NCBI RefSeq assembly: GCF_000208865.1
Contig: NC_018395.1
Span: forward strand, 2,511,920 to 2,575,919
Direction: 5' to 3'
Source: Neospora caninum Liverpool
Taxonomy: Eukaryota > Apicomplexa > Conoidasida > Eucoccidiorida > Sarcocystidae
Length of the DNA: 64,000 bases
This document shows, in pieces, positions 51,844 through 64,000 of the stretch (positions are counted from its first letter, which is position 1; every line of letters begins with the position of its first letter). The translations under genes were made by a program, and so were the position numbers. A model generated the notes under the pieces. The model was not told where the DNA came from. It did not search any database and saw nothing but the letters and a program-made list of their open reading frames with translations.

Positions 51844-53102
51844 TTAGCAAGTCCATTTCAACACCGTGGACAGCGGAGGCACGAATCGACTGAAAAGTCG
51901 AACATTCAACCTGTATCTATGTCTGTATGTCTGTGCACCCACACTGCTCCTCCACTTCCGGGGTGCTTTTCTCGCCGGAGAAAACTGACCATTGAGGGCC
52001 TGATTCGACAGCGGGAAAGCAGATGCCTTCCCTACGTCGCACGTGTGTCCCTGCGTCACGTGTGTCCTTGGCAGAACGCCTCGGAGACCCGACTCAGCGC
52101 AGATCTCGGCGCCTTCTTCTTCGTCGCGGGCGGAGCACGACAGAGCTGACGCGCTTCCTGGGCGGGTTCCTAGGGTGGATGCGCACCTCGCGCTTCTTCT
52201 GTCGCTTGTCCGATCGTCTGCCTCGGCCGCTTCCGGAACGTCTGTTCTCTCGAGAGTCGCCCCCGCATCGGCTTCGCTGTGTGGCATCGCCGGAGCGTCC
52301 CCGCAGTCCCCTCTTGCCTCCGGTGTCCCTGCTGCTGGCGCTCCTCTTCTTTTCGCGAGCCTGTTCTCCGGCACGTCGGGATGAACCTCGAAGGACGGCG
52401 TGCAGCCTTGTTGAGGACAGCTAGAGAAAGAAGACGCGGAGTCGTCGTTCTGCGAGGAAGAGGGAAAATGCGGAGCCCACGAGGATGCAGATGGCGAACG
52501 TGAACCGGAAGGTGAGAACGTGGTGTCAGGAGACGGAGACGAAAGGCCGTAGAGCGCCGCCACTCGGGCATCGAAACAGCGCCCCATGGTGGCGGCCACG
52601 TCGTTCAAAAACAGACCCGCCAAGTGCTGATGGAGCGAACTGTTAAACTGCCAGGAGACCCCGCGGAGGACAGACAGAAAGAAACACACGAAGCAGATTC
52701 AGAGACGACAAAGGGCAGCGCGAAAAAAGGGGATCGCCCCGCACGTGGGGCGACGTGCGAAGCGTGTGCCAGGAGAGACAGAGAGGCGGGCGATCGAGGC
52801 GAGACACGACGCTCAAAGGCGAAGCGAGACAGGCAAAAAAAAGTGACATCTCGCAAACCAATGCTTCAGTGGAAGATCGAAAGGAAGAATGGACGCGCGA
52901 GTGAAGACTGATTTTCAGCCACGCGTCGCATGCAGTTCACGCGACATGTCACTTCTTTTCCTGGTGAAGCACGCACGCGACACGGCCGACAAAATCCCGG
53001 GGAAGACAGTCTAGTTGGGTCGGCGACTACCGATCACCAGTTTGGCTGTTTGTACAGACAGGGGTCAGTCACGAGCACGTCTAAGTGTATACGCATGCCC
53101 AC

Positions 53103-53140
<38 letters not shown>

Positions 53141-55190
53141 TACTACTTGGGTACATGCATTTAAACGAGATGGCTGTGCACACGGTGTGGAGCCCGTATG
53201 GTGCAGAGGTCGCGTCTGCCACCAGTATATTTAGAACTTACCTCAAACTCGATTGTGAAGTCGACGCTGCATGACCTCGTGCAGCCAGGCAGAGGACGGA
53301 ATTCCCAGCAGTTAACCTGCAAGAGATCCACGAGCAAGCTAAGCAGCAAGGGCCATGGGTGGCGGAAGTGGAATGCGTCTCGGATGGGAAGAGAGACGAA
53401 ACTGCGAAAAAACGAGAAAAAGAAGGGAAGGAGGAAGAAAAAGGAGCGACGCCGGAAGGCCACGGAGGACAGTTCCCCCCGCTGCGGAAGAAAACAAACC
53501 TGGACAGCAAACGACCAGCGACGTTAAACTAAGCAAAAGGCGACTCAATGGAAGACGCCGACGCGACAGGCATGACGCAAAAAAGCCCTAGAAACACAAC
53601 TTTGAAGGGCTGTAGTCGCCGGCGAAGCTGACGTCATGTGGAAGGCAAAAAGGCGCAAGCGCGTTGCACAGGAAGAACGCTTCTTGATTTACGAGAAGAA
53701 ACGATCCATTCCTGGAGAAAAACCGGTCGCGTCCACAGTCACCTATGCTAGAGGCGAGGCACAAGCGGCGAGTCCTAAACCATCACCGGTTCGTTCCGTT
53801 CTGTGCCTCGACGTCGCCCGCGGGGCGAGATATGCCTGCCACCAGCGACGAGGGCTGTGCACCCTGGACCGCCGTCATCGGCGGCCGGCAAGCCCGCGCA
53901 TCTCGTGAGGTTTATACGCGGCAACCGGAGGGACATACCAATGTCTTAAAGACACTCGAATCTGCCGCGTCGACTGTCACACGAAATGGCGAAGAAGAAC
54001 GGGAGGAAGCGGCGCTTGCAGGCGGGCACTGGGACGACACCCTTGAAGTGTATCGGTCGGAAACGAGGCCGAAGCCGACGACAAGCTCCGCCTCAAAGCT
54101 CTCGCGCCCATCGTTTCCCCCGACAGGTGGTTTCACAATTCGACTCTCCTGAGGTGAAGAAAGACGCCACGCGACACAGGAGATCCCTCACGAAGCGGAA
54201 AGTGTTACGCGCTCAGACCCGCTGGGACGCGGTGTTTGAATTACCAAAGATGGAATGTGGTCCTGACGGGAAACACATTCTTGCCGAACGCCGCGTTCCG
54301 TTTGAAAAAAGAGCCAATCATGACTCAAGCGAGGAGGGAGGACAGAGAACGGCATGAATGCACGGGAGACATCGCGGCAAGAGACCCGTCGCCTTGCAAT
54401 ACGCCTCCTGTCTCCGGAGACCTTTTTCGTTGCCGGCTTTTCTCCGCTGGTGTCTCCTTCAAAGCGAAGAGGTGAAACATAATCTCGCAAAGTGACTCGA
54501 AAAGGAAAGCTCGGGAAGCTCGGCAGAAGTGAAAGAATCCTTTATGTCCTCCGCATCCCCTTCTTTCTGCTACAGCCCCAACAGCTTCAGAATCCGCCAC
54601 CAGGTCCGTGCGCGCCCGTCGTAAGGTCTCTTCTGTGTCATCCTGTTCTCCTTCCATGGCTTCTGGAAGCACAGGTGCCCATGTCCCTGAGAGAACCGTC
54701 CCACGACCGATACGCTTAATTCTCAGTGCCAGGAAAAGAAAGACGCGTGTCGCGCCCCACGCGGTGTTTGAGTGCGCCGTGCTCTCACCTTGCACCATGG
54801 CACGAATTCGTGGTACTTCGCGACGTCTTTGACAACCGAGAAATATTCCTGAGGAGTCACGCCGACAAGTCTTCGCTCGGCGTGCCGCAAACACGAGGCC
54901 GCACAGCGCTCTTTTGCATGCATCCCACGGCCTCTTCCGCGTGTGTCTCCCTCGCCCCCAGTCGCTGGTTCGCCACCCGCGCGCCCCCAGTCCCCTTCGC
55001 GTCTTCTCTCCCCTGTCGCCGTTTCCAAGTCTTTTGCGCCTTCGGGAAGGCGGCTGAGGAAGGCGTTTCGCGGTGAGCAAGTGTCGGGTTGGGCTGCCTT
55101 CGGAAACACATCTGGAAGAAGCGAGGAAAGGGACGAGGGGGAAGGGAACCCTGTCCAAAAGTGCCGTGCAGAAGAAAGCGCATTGACCAT
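51844..55190 (-). CDS. COQ10: COQ10-type START domain protein, four exons, extended C-terminus
   Basis: A coenzyme Q-binding (START/polyketide cyclase-like) protein. In other eukaryotes COQ10 binds ubiquinone in the mitochondrial inner membrane and is needed for efficient respiration. Exons in coding order: 54789-55190, 53939-54148, 53242-53316, 51844-52647; all joins are GT-AG and phase 0, 496 residues. The signature parts appear in order: ERRLVGVTPQEYFSVVKDV and AKYHEFVPWCK (about 106-134), FEAELVVGFGLVSDRYTSRV and FRVTVDAADSSVFKTL (exon 2), WEFRPLPG...CSVDFTIEFE (exon 3), FNSSLHQHLAGLFLNDVAATM with FDARVAALYG (exon 4). About 100 residues precede the domain and could be a mitochondrial leader. 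The frame is open upstream to 56051, so the start is not certain. After ALYG comes an unusual 230-residue Ser/Asp/Ala-rich tail, unlike the short C-terminus of known COQ10. Confidence 0.85.
53107..53138. repeat. (AT)n microsatellite in a COQ10-type gene intron
   Basis: Sixteen AT units in the intron between exons 3 and 4 (52648-53241), just downstream of the exon 3 donor on the minus strand. Confidence 0.85.
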
Positions 55191-58100
55191 CTGAAGCGAG
55201 TTGTCCGCCTTATCGCAAGGAGATTGGCAAAAACTCGCCAACGAAACCGGAAAACAAACCGACGAAGGGAAGCCAGGACGCCGCGAGAGGAACTGAGATG
55301 ACAAGCTCGAAGCGCGAAGAGCATCTCCCGTCCTCAGCGGAGCGCAGCGCGAACTGCTGTGAGACGCGCGGGAGAGCGCACCCCATTTGGGTTCGCGTGG
55401 TAAACCCACATGCGTCTGAGGCTTTTCGTGCGTTCGAAGGCAAGAGGGGAAATGATGGAAAGAGTCACTTTTTGTGTGTGCCTTCGCTGGCTGCAACCGG
55501 CGCGGTCGGACCGAACTTCCAGTCTCGTCGAGCTGGTACGAGGTTGGCGTTGCAAAAGTTCGCAGAAAAATCTGGGTTTCGGACGGTGCGAGACGACTCG
55601 GCTTCGCAGCGCGACTGATGATGTGTCTTTTGAAACACAGGGAGTTTGAGCGCAGCCCGGGTTCAGATACGGCGTCTCCGCGGAGAAGCGCGCGTGCCTG
55701 TGAACCTCGAGTCGCGCCTCGCCTGCACTCGCCTGGGGTTGCTGTATACGGACACCTCAACAAACAGCGCGTCTGGGTGAGCAAGAAGGCGAACGGCAAA
55801 GACATTTTCGACTTCGACGGGCTCTGTGCAGGCCGGCTGCAGTCCCTGCGGCACGCCTCGCGTGCGGCCGTGGCGCGAAAACTCGAATGCCCACGTACCA
55901 CAGGATTAACAAGCTTCTTCGCGTCGCGTTGACACCATTCCCATCCGGAGTCACACACGAAAACTAGCACACACGGGGGGTCTCTGGACGTGTGCAAACA
56001 CATAATGTGCCGTGGAATGCGGACGTTTGGTTCCGATCGAATGTGCTGCATGCGCGTTGGGGCTGCATGCGTCCAGGGAAAGGCTTAAAGCCTGCTCTAG
56101 CGACGCTAGCGGCAGGCTCACAAAGCCCTGTCGTTCTAGGAAATCACTTTTCGCGGGAACACAAAAAGGCAGAAGGGTGATGCGTTCTCATTCATCGCGA
56201 CTTATCGTGGGAAAAGGCGGTTGCCACATTACGGTGCTGTGCCGCGCAAAATGTCCTGTGTCTCTGCATATATCGGCTGCCCGCGCAGTCGAGCGTAGGA
56301 TTGAAGCATGTGGACCTGTGGATTTCTGTTTTTGAAACCTGATTCCAGCAGTTTTCTGTCGTGGCATCTTGCTTCACTGGAGGGAGTTCGCCTCCCGCTT
56401 GGCTTGGCGCAAGGCGTCCGGAGCCGGGGACGCCGCGTACATAATACAGGCGCTGGTTCGTGTTTGAGCGTTTCTTCACATTTATGAATGCAGCGTCCCC
56501 CTCCGATCCTACTTCCGTCAGTTAGTTCAACAGTTTACGCAGCGGTCTGGAGCGTCGGGCGCGGTGTTACCGACGCGACCGTCAGACGCATCACCTCGCG
56601 TCCTGTCGCTTCCCGAATGATTTACGCTCTTTTTTTAAGCCGAAAAAATGGAATGAGAAGCTTCGTCACTATTGAAACGTTTTGAGTCAGCGTAGATACA
56701 ATGCATCTACAGGAAGACGAGTGGCATCAGTTAGACGCAAACACATGGGGCCGAAATGACATGGCACAGGTTTCACAGTGAGGCCGCCACAAAAGAAATT
56801 GTACAGAAAAGATATTTCTGGGCGGGCGAATCCACATTCAAAGACGAAGCAAAAAGCGAAAGTGCCATGGTACAATACAATGATCCATCCGGTAGAATCT
56901 GCGAATTCGAATGTGCTGTATTAGGGGATGTGTGTGTACACGAACACCTGCGAATGCCCCAACAAACCTGGCGACTCGCGCCTGCATATAGCCTACCATA
57001 AAACCTGCATGATTCATGTTACTGATGCTACAAAGCGTCGGCTGACGCAACGCTGTTTGCATGCGGCAACAAGTCTCGCATGCTCTTCGCAATGCAGAAG
57101 CAAAGCTTTCCCGCTTGAATCATGGGGGCGTCGTTTCCCATCTGCTACTAAGCCGTGGCTGCGACAGTCCGCGACTGTTGCTTCACGGCTGGCAACCTCC
57201 GGACTGATGAAAAGACAAAGTGAAACCCGTCGTCTGTATAAAGTCGGGATGCTACAGGCTCAGAGAACAGATCTCGATCCAGAGTGTGTTCCCCCTGCGG
57301 GACGCAGCCGCCGTACACGCCAGGCGAACTCACGGGTACGGAAGGGATGTCGACGGGTTGGCTATCCGGAGAAGTGTACAGGATCGCCTGGCGATGCCCG
57401 TAGAACGCCCGCGTGGGTGAGCGAGGCTGCTACGATACCTTTAGAGCCTTTCCTCCGCTCCAGGACCACGAAACCTGCCTGCCGGTGGACAGCCCACTGC
57501 AGTAGCGAGATGCCTCCGCGCGTCAGCACATGACTCTGTCGACCGGTTTAGCCCTACTCCCTGCAGAAACAAAAACCGCGCGAAGCAGATAACACGTCAG
57601 CGAAACGAGCACCAAACTTGCAAGGGACGGTTCCACGCAAGCGCCCTGTGCGGCGCGACCGAACTCTCAAACTTCGGGTCCACGGCACCATGTCACAGCC
57701 TTCTCTCTTGCCCAGGTCTGCGCCTTTTTCCAGGGGTTACCCAGTGGGTTTCCCCATTCACGCACACGCGCGCGGAGTTTTTGTCGTCTCCTCGCTTCTC
57801 TCAGTTCTCCCCAGAAACACGTACTTGTCTGTTTCCATGGCGCTCGCCTCCAACGAAGAACTGGAGCCGTCCTGGAGGGGCTCGACCTCGCCTCGCCGAC
57901 TCGCCAGTGCACGTTCTCGCGCCCGTCTCCGCCTCTGTTCACGAGCGCGGCCTTCAGTCGCAGTCAGACGTTCCATTTTTGCCGCCGTGTACATCGCCTC
58001 ACGGCGTAGAAGGGCGTTCGCCCGGATGCTCAGCCTTAGCGGACGCGCCTTTGAAGTCTTGGCCAAGTCATGTGCTTGTCGACGTCTGTTGGCCACCCAT

Positions 58101-58205
58101 TCACTTTTCGCTCGCGTGGCTGATATCTCTTTCTCGAGTCGGCGCAGGGCGCTGCGCGCCCTTCCGTGGCGGCTACTCTCAGAGAGATGCCACCGAGTAA
58201 GGCAG
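55191..58205. other. Region upstream of the COQ10-type gene
   Basis: No gene is supported. Frames at 55298-55932 (+) overlap the open minus frame that precedes the COQ10-type start, and the frames at 56928-57533 and 57618-58640 (+) are Arg/Ser-rich without motifs. Two TGCATGC words at 56047-56053 and 56064-56070, both followed by G, lie 17 bases apart about 860 bases before the COQ10-type start and may be promoter elements. Confidence 0.45.
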
Positions 58206-58605
58206 CTAGACCGTCCACGCTGCTACTGGATGCACCAGCAGATGCTGCCGGGCGCCACGCGGGGCGGTGACCGGCCTCCGGTGTCCCACCAAGCGGCGTT
58301 CTCCCTCCGGCTGTTCCACCCCAGCAAGAAACCGCATCGGCTGCTCGGGAAGCGTCCAGAAGGCCGCCAGGAGGATCACAGCGGCAAACGCCGCCACCAG
58401 CAGAGACGGCAGTGCATTGGCGATCCTTTTGGCGCGCCGAAAGGAACCAGTGGGAAGTCGCTTCGGCTTCCTCGTGTCCGTCGTGGCAGAAGCTGCGTCT
58501 GCGTCGACGCCCTCTGCGCCCGGCGGGGGTTCAGCGGTAACAACGAAGGCTTGGAAACGGAAGGCGCCGTCGCCTGGGAACGGGAGGTCAGCGCGCCTCG
58601 CCGTG
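58206..58605 (-). CDS. Possible terminal exon with one membrane segment
   Basis: A minus-strand stretch opening at a good acceptor (CTCTCTTCCGCAG|GTTCACGG) and running in one frame to a stop at 58206. It encodes about 133 residues: a polar part, then a clear hydrophobic helix (ALPSLLVAAFAAVILLAAFW) and a basic/polar tail. A strong minus-strand donor (CCGG|GTAAGTGG, at 59028) further upstream hints at more exons of the same gene, but I could not join them in phase without a stop. The opposite-strand frame (57618-58640) is Arg-rich and less protein-like. Not recognised. Confidence 0.3.
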
Positions 58606-58689
58606 AACCTGCGGAAGAGAGGCGTCGATGTCCTTCGTAGGCAGGACAGCAGACCTGAAAGACGGCGGTCTGCACAAAAAAGCCACAAC

Positions 58690-61600
58690 GACGTATAAAA
58701 GAGGCATACAGAAAAGGGCCAAATGTTACACGTAATCCCTCGATAGTCTTTACAAAGATATGTTTGCCACCGCCCACAGTGTCGCCAGCGGCGCTAGTCC
58801 AGACGTCGAGCCTCCGCGTGGCGCAGCCCGACCGAAAATTCGGATTCGGGCGGAGGACGTATGCCCATGTGCTCTGGAAATTGCCGATCCACAACTAGTG
58901 TACACCTGGAAACAGACTGCGGCTCTGGTGGAAGCACACCTTTTGTACGACCGAAGCGTCGCTCTCGATGCTGCATGCCTGCAGGCCTCGCCGAAACACT
59001 GAATGCGCGCGCACGGGAGTCCACTTACCCGGCACTAGCTCGGGGACGACTCGGGGCCAGACACACGATGTTGCATCCATCAGACCGGCGGACTCAGGTT
59101 GGGCAACGGAAGCGTTGTCTGAGAGACGCGAGAGACCGCCAAAGATTCCACGAGACGCACAACGAGGTCCCGAAATTCGACAGCGAGAAGCACGGCAGGA
59201 AGCCTCCCTGTACACCCCACCCGGCGGCGGAGATTCTCACTTTCAACCCCTGACGCCCACTCCTCGCCTTGGCGATGACGACAAGCCAGCGCGTTCCAGC
59301 TGAGGAGGAATCAAACGTGTGTCGCAGAATGCCGCGGCTCGTTGAGGCTCATCTAAAAGCTGCGCGGCACCCTGCGTAGGATAATGCGCCAGTGAAGTCG
59401 TCTTTTTTCATTCAGATTCTGGCGACTCGCGCGCCGGTCACAGCAACTTTCCTGTCACTTCAGAAACACTGCTCCCTTCCTTTCCCTTCGATGGCACACA
59501 CGGTCTGAGATGAAGAAGTCCCCAGCATCGCCTGCAGGTACCGAACAGTTCCAATGAGGCAGTGCGCTCACGTCGTCCACCCGTGGTGCCCACAGCGCTA
59601 GACGTATTTACTTCGTTCCCGGTAGTTGATTTCAAGTCCAGCTTAGATCTGTAGAGCTCCTTCGTAGATTGAAGTTTAGACCCACGGCCGCCGCGTTTGA
59701 ATCTGCAATCGGGAACAGATTCCCGTCCCCCAGGCAAGAGGGTAGAGTGGCCAATCGGCCATTCGCGCTCGTCGCTGTTGTGGACTCTGAGACGAAGCCT
59801 GCTGGTTTTCCAAAGTGAATGGAAGTGGCGGTGAAGGTGAGCTTTGCTTCACGCGTTCCTCCGAGGGTCATCGCCTCTCTCGCCCTCACTCGTCGCTTGC
59901 TCCTTTGTTTATATTTAAGATGCGTGTCAGCGAAACAGACCCATTTGGGCAACCGGGTGTCGCGGCTCTCCTGCTGTTCTTTTTCGTTCTTCCTTTCGTT
60001 CCTTTAAACGCGTGCCTTCCCTGCGCAGCTCTGCTGGCCATCTGAGCCGCTGCCGTTCGAAAAAAAAAGTTGATATACCGCGGCCTGCCGAAGGGGGGGG
60101 CTGGAGAGCCTCCTCTTTCGAGCATCGATCGCCCTGCCAAAGATCACAAACGCAGTAGTGACAACGCTTCGTATCCCGCCCGTGGGCGCCTGACGCGCGC
60201 GCGCACGCGCGTAACGGGGCAAATGTCATCCTGAGTCTGTTCGGCTGTGGACAGACGCGACAGCCCTAGAAGCGTGACCAAGAGAGAAGTGGGTGGCGCC
60301 TAGTTGCAGCGAAACTGCCCCGCGAACCGATGCCTGAAGCGATCGTCGGGTACAGAGCCCGAACGAGACTTCGCAAATGATGGGTTCCTTGTGATACCCG
60401 TGCGAGGCACACGTGCAGCCCCCACACGCAGGACGTGGATGAGCGCAATCACGCATAGTCGCTTCCAACATAGTAGAAAGAGCAAAGCTGTTGCTGGGTG
60501 AACGAAACCGCTTTCTGGGCGCGCCAAAGCCCCACAGATGATCCCTGAGGAAAATCTTGAGACGAATGCTCCCCGACATCCTGCTTGGTTCCTGCGTGTG
60601 GTTCAGTGTTCAACGTGAGAGCGGCGCAGGCTACGCACCCGAGATATCCCTGCACACCGGTTCTCCCACAAGGCTCTTCCTTGCTCTGCCTGTGCAGTCT
60701 CCGTCCGCGACCGACCCATCTAGCTCGGTCGTCGTTTGTCGCTACTCCGTAGTCCTCGCGCAGCGAATTTCCGTGCCAAAAACACTGTCTCCTAGGGGAG
60801 AGCGGGCACACGGACCGATGCGAGAGCAACACAACGCCCAGATTCGGGTCAACTGTCTCGATTCCAAAGACAGCAAAAGGAGCAACGGCTGTGGAAAAGC
60901 CTTACAGGGAAGAGATGTGATGGGCTGCAACCCCCCGGGGCCGTTTTTTGAACGGCGCTTTGTTCCAGTTACGCAGCCACGTACTCATTTTTCAGCGTCC
61001 GCTGCAGGCTAGTGTGAGAAGATCGCGGAATCTTCTCTCCTTCCGTGTCCGTAGCCAGGGGCGCCTCCCTGGAACGCTCCGTCACCCTGGAAGTTTGTGA
61101 TGAGCACACAGTGGGGGGTACAAACTGCGCCTGAAAGCCACGTGGACAGCAAGACAAATATAACTGGGGGGAAGTCGGGCAACGACGGCGAGCCTCGCCA
61201 GCGCTAGCGTGCTGCAGTAAAACCCAGGACCGAGAAGGGCGTTTCCCGAGCGGCGTGCCTCTTGTCTTGGCGTTTTCTGCTACTGACGCGAAGATGTGGG
61301 CTGTCGACGTGGGCCATTCCTTCCCCCGTTGCCGTTCCTATCTGTGGTTCAGAATCGACTTTTGGCCTTCGACTACGGCACCTCGTCCTAAAAAGTGCGC
61401 AGCCGAACCGATTTCGAAGGCGCTCGGAAGCTGCGATGACACGGTGAGAGGCAGTGCAGATATGACGTCCTCTGTGTCTTTTCCTGAGTGTGCAACTCCG
61501 CCGAGAAACTGTAGCAGCAGTTACCTTCCTGGTGTGTGGACTCGAGGTGGAGGCCATTCAGACTCACAGCGAGTAGAGATTTAGGAGCGAGAGACGACCC

Positions 61601-62644
61601 CGATATAAGCAGACGTCCTCATGGCAAACAAGGGATCGACGCTCGGCAGACGGTTCCCCTTCGACGCCCCTCGTGTTTGGAGTATCAACCGCACTCAAAG
61701 TGCCCGTTGATGACCGTTTGCCGATTTCGGCTAGCCAAATGGGAGAAGCCTGAGTCCTCTCGCGCGTTCCCCAAATCAGACAGAAAATCCGCCGTACCGC
61801 GCATCCCGTCTCTCTCTACTGTGTCCTTCTCCCGCTTCAGGCTTCTCCCACCGTCCCGTCAACACGGCAATGCGCGCGCCACTCTTTGCCCCGACCGTCC
61901 TTTGCGTGCGCGACGGCAGGTTTTCGTTTGTGTGTCAAACGTCGGATCTTCCCCAGGCTGGTCCTTTGCAGTTTGAGTGCGGCGGGGTCATTGCGACTTC
62001 TCTCGCGCGTGCGCGGAGCGACAGCAGTCAGCACACCACCTATTCCTGCGTGTCGTTCGTGCAATCCTGAAATGTCTTCTTCTTTCCTCTCGTTATCGCG
62101 TTTTCCCCTAGTCGACAGCCTGTACCGCGCCTTTTCGTCCCTTTCCCTTTTCTGCGTCGAAACCGAGTTGTCTGTCGCGAGTCCGCGTAGAAAACCCGCC
62201 GTCACCGCCCACTGGCTGCATGTCCATAGTGCGCTGGTCGTGCAGCGGATTTACCTCTTCTCGTCCTCGGTTTCTCCTCTCCGGGGGATTTGGACATTCA
62301 AGAAGCGCAACAGCCACGGGACGAAGGCAACCCTAAGGAGCCGGGTGTGCTGTCGTCGCCTCGAACAAGACAAGAAACGTTCCCGGCCGCGGTCCTCGGT
62401 CGTGACGCGTCTGTGCCTCTCCTCTTTTCTACCCTCGCCAGATTCCTCTCCACTCCCCCGTGTTTTTCTGTGTCACCTCTGTGCTGTTGAAGCGTCGTCA
62501 CGCAGCCTCTAAAGGGGTTCAGGTGTTCACGTTCTCTCCGCGAGTTCAGAACGCAGTCTCGCCTCGTTTTCCTCCGCACTTTCTTTTTTCTCCCGCGTGG
62601 ACTGTTTTCCTGGTCGGTGTCCCGCATTTCTTGCGTGTGCCAAG
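58690..62644. other. Region upstream of NudC, without a recognisable gene
   Basis: Open frames on both strands (for example 60557-61012 +, 60449-60832 -, 61536-61976 +) are mutually overlapping and contain no motif I know. Apart from the splice-donor-like site at 59028 (-), I see nothing to annotate. The final 500 bases are C/T-rich and probably form the NudC leader. Confidence 0.45.
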
Positions 62645-63866
62645 ATGGAAACGCCGACTCTGGACGAGGCCATGAGCGACGCCCGCTTCGACGGCCTCTT
62701 CACGGCCGTTGCGCAGCAAGCTGGCGGGATCGACGCCTTGTTGGGCTACTTCTTCGGGTTCCTCCAGAGAAAGACGGATTTCTTCTCGGCAGGGAAGACA
62801 CACTGCCGAGAGGCCGTGGACAGAGTCTTCGAGGAAGGCTGGAGGCGAGCGGAGGAAAAGAAGGAGATGGAACGCAAGCACCAACGCGAGGCGGAGCAAG
62901 CGAGGAGGAAGCAGGAGGAAGCAAAGCGAATGGCCGCGAGCGCGTCTTCGGCGTCAAGCAGCAGACCTATCGGAGTGAACAAGATCGAGGAGCTAACGGA
63001 GGAAGAGGAACGCGCCTTCAACCCGGACTATAAGCCCCCAGCCTCAGCGTCTCAGGCGGGCACAGCTGCGCCGTCCGCGGAGGCCAAGCCGCACAAGAAG
63101 ACAAACGAAGCTGGAAGTGGAGACGAAGATGGAAGTGGAGACGAAGATGGAGAGGATAACGAACCCCCTCCTGAAGGAAATGGCGGCAAGACAGAGAGGT
63201 GAGTACGGACAACACAGAGGACGGGAAAGCGGTCGTCCTCCCTGACCGGAAGTCGCGAGGTATGTCGTGAACCCGATGCTCGCGGACTCGCGACTGCCCA
63301 GCACGTCTGCCTCCCTCGCGGCAAACAGTGCGTTTCTCCGCCAAATCGCAGTTCCCGCACATTCCTTGACGGGACGCCGATCAAGTTGCTTCGTGCCGCC
63401 TTGGCGGTGCACAGGGAGAGGCGGCTCTCCTCTTAGAAGTCGCAGTCGCCTTTCGTCACTGCTCGGCTTACATCTGCGTCGCACCACAGTTCTCCCCGAC
63501 GCGCCGTGTTCGCTTCGCGTTTTTTCCCTTCATCGTCCCCCCCCCTTTTCGCTTGTCTCACTCGACTGTCGCGCCCTCCTTGTCGCCCTGTGCGGCAGAT
63601 GCCTTTCCGTCGTGTCGGCCGAGCTTTCCGGCTCGTGCCGCGTCCCCCCCTGGGCCGTCGCTGCGCTCAGATTTCGCCTGCTTATCGTTGCCTTTTTGTT
63701 TGCTCCGTTGCGGCCTTGCCACGCTGTAGATACACCTGGACGCAAACGCTGGGCACCGTCGACGTGTACATCCCCGTCCAAGAAGGGACGAAAGCCTCGC
63801 AGTGGGACGTGAAGATCGGCGCGGGAACGCTGAAGGTTGGCATGAGAGGTCAAACTCCTCTGATCG
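62645..63866 (+). CDS. NUDC: NudC-family protein, 5' part (continues beyond window)
   Basis: Nuclear distribution protein C homolog, an HSP90-associated cochaperone of the dynein/LIS1 pathway in other eukaryotes. Exon 1 is 62645-63198. It contains the conserved N-terminal segment FDGLFTAVAQQAGGIDALLGYFFGFLQRKTDFFSAGK (residues 15-51), a coiled coil rich in Glu/Lys/Arg (about 65-98), and an acidic linker with a short duplicated block (GSGDEDGSGDEDG). Exon 2 is 63730-63866 (AGAG|GTGAGT to CTGTAG|A, joining as Arg). It starts the p23-like CS domain: YTWTQTLGTVDVYIPVQEG, then DVKIGAGTLKVGMRGQTPLI. It ends at the donor ATCG|GTACGC. The remaining exons lie outside the window. The ATG at 62645 gives the family-typical N-terminus. 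Confidence 0.92.
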
Positions 63867-64000
63867 GTACGCGAGTTTCGTTTCGCTTACACCCACGTTG
63901 AGGCGAAACCCGAAACAGTTGCGTTGGTGCGCCTCTCCCGCCTCCGAGCAGAGTCTGACGAACCTACGCCGTGCTCTGTCTGAGCCTAACAGCTGCACGG

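Noticed and set aside
57618..58640. 340-codon + frame
   Set aside because: Arg/Ser-rich, no domain, and antisense to a more protein-like stretch with a membrane helix.
58760..59002. Plus-strand frame reading CALEIADPQLVYTWKQTAALVEA
   Set aside because: It looks protein-like but is only 80 codons, has no splice context in phase, and conflicts with minus-strand splice signals.

Overview
The window is nuclear DNA of a tissue-cyst coccidian, almost certainly Neospora caninum. Two intact intronless genes encode proteins I recognise as the major tachyzoite surface antigens NcSAG1 (p29, 319 aa) and NcSRS2 (p43, 401 aa). The remaining genes have GT-AG introns, often short exons, long pyrimidine- or purine-rich introns and many (TA)n microsatellites, all typical of Toxoplasma/Neospora. 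From memory, the order SRS-SAG1-SRS2-TPI-II-Prp43 helicase matches the SRS29 locus of Toxoplasma gondii chromosome VIII; this was not checked against a database.

Layout. 1-12 kb is the surface antigen array. It holds the 3' part of an SRS2-like gene (SRS29A position) whose GPI tail is in another frame, then NcSAG1, then an unrelated two-exon membrane protein gene (6788-9267), then NcSRS2. 14.6-20.9 kb (+) is a multi-exon gene for a large, probably organelle-targeted helical protein with strand-asymmetric introns. 22.1-27.2 kb (-) is an eight-exon triosephosphate isomerase with a bipartite N-terminal leader (TPI-II, apicoplast type); every exon junction could be resolved in phase. 29.8-33.2 kb (+) is a three-exon DEAH-box helicase of the Prp43/DHX15 family. 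35.9-39.6 kb (+) is an unrecognised three-exon protein with C-terminal hydrophobic segments. 43.3-48.1 kb (+) is a six-exon major facilitator transporter. 51.8-55.2 kb (-) is a four-exon COQ10-type START protein with a long low-complexity tail, followed by an open frame (50.8-51.8 kb) that may belong to it. 62.6 kb to the end (+) is the 5' part of a NudC gene. 56-62 kb is poor in recognisable genes; one possible minus-strand exon with a membrane segment lies at 58.2-58.6 kb.

Functionally this is a mix. The SRS proteins act at the parasite surface in attachment and as immunodominant antigens. The housekeeping genes serve plastid triose-phosphate metabolism, spliceosome disassembly and ribosome biogenesis, ubiquinone function, small-molecule transport and dynein/chaperone function. 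I found no wholly new system. The items most worth a second look are the frame break in the first SRS gene, a predicted in-frame 15-codon alternative acceptor in the DEAH helicase, the non-SRS gene inside the SRS array, and the unrecognised membrane proteins. All exon borders come from reading splice consensus and phase by eye. No transcript data or searches were available.
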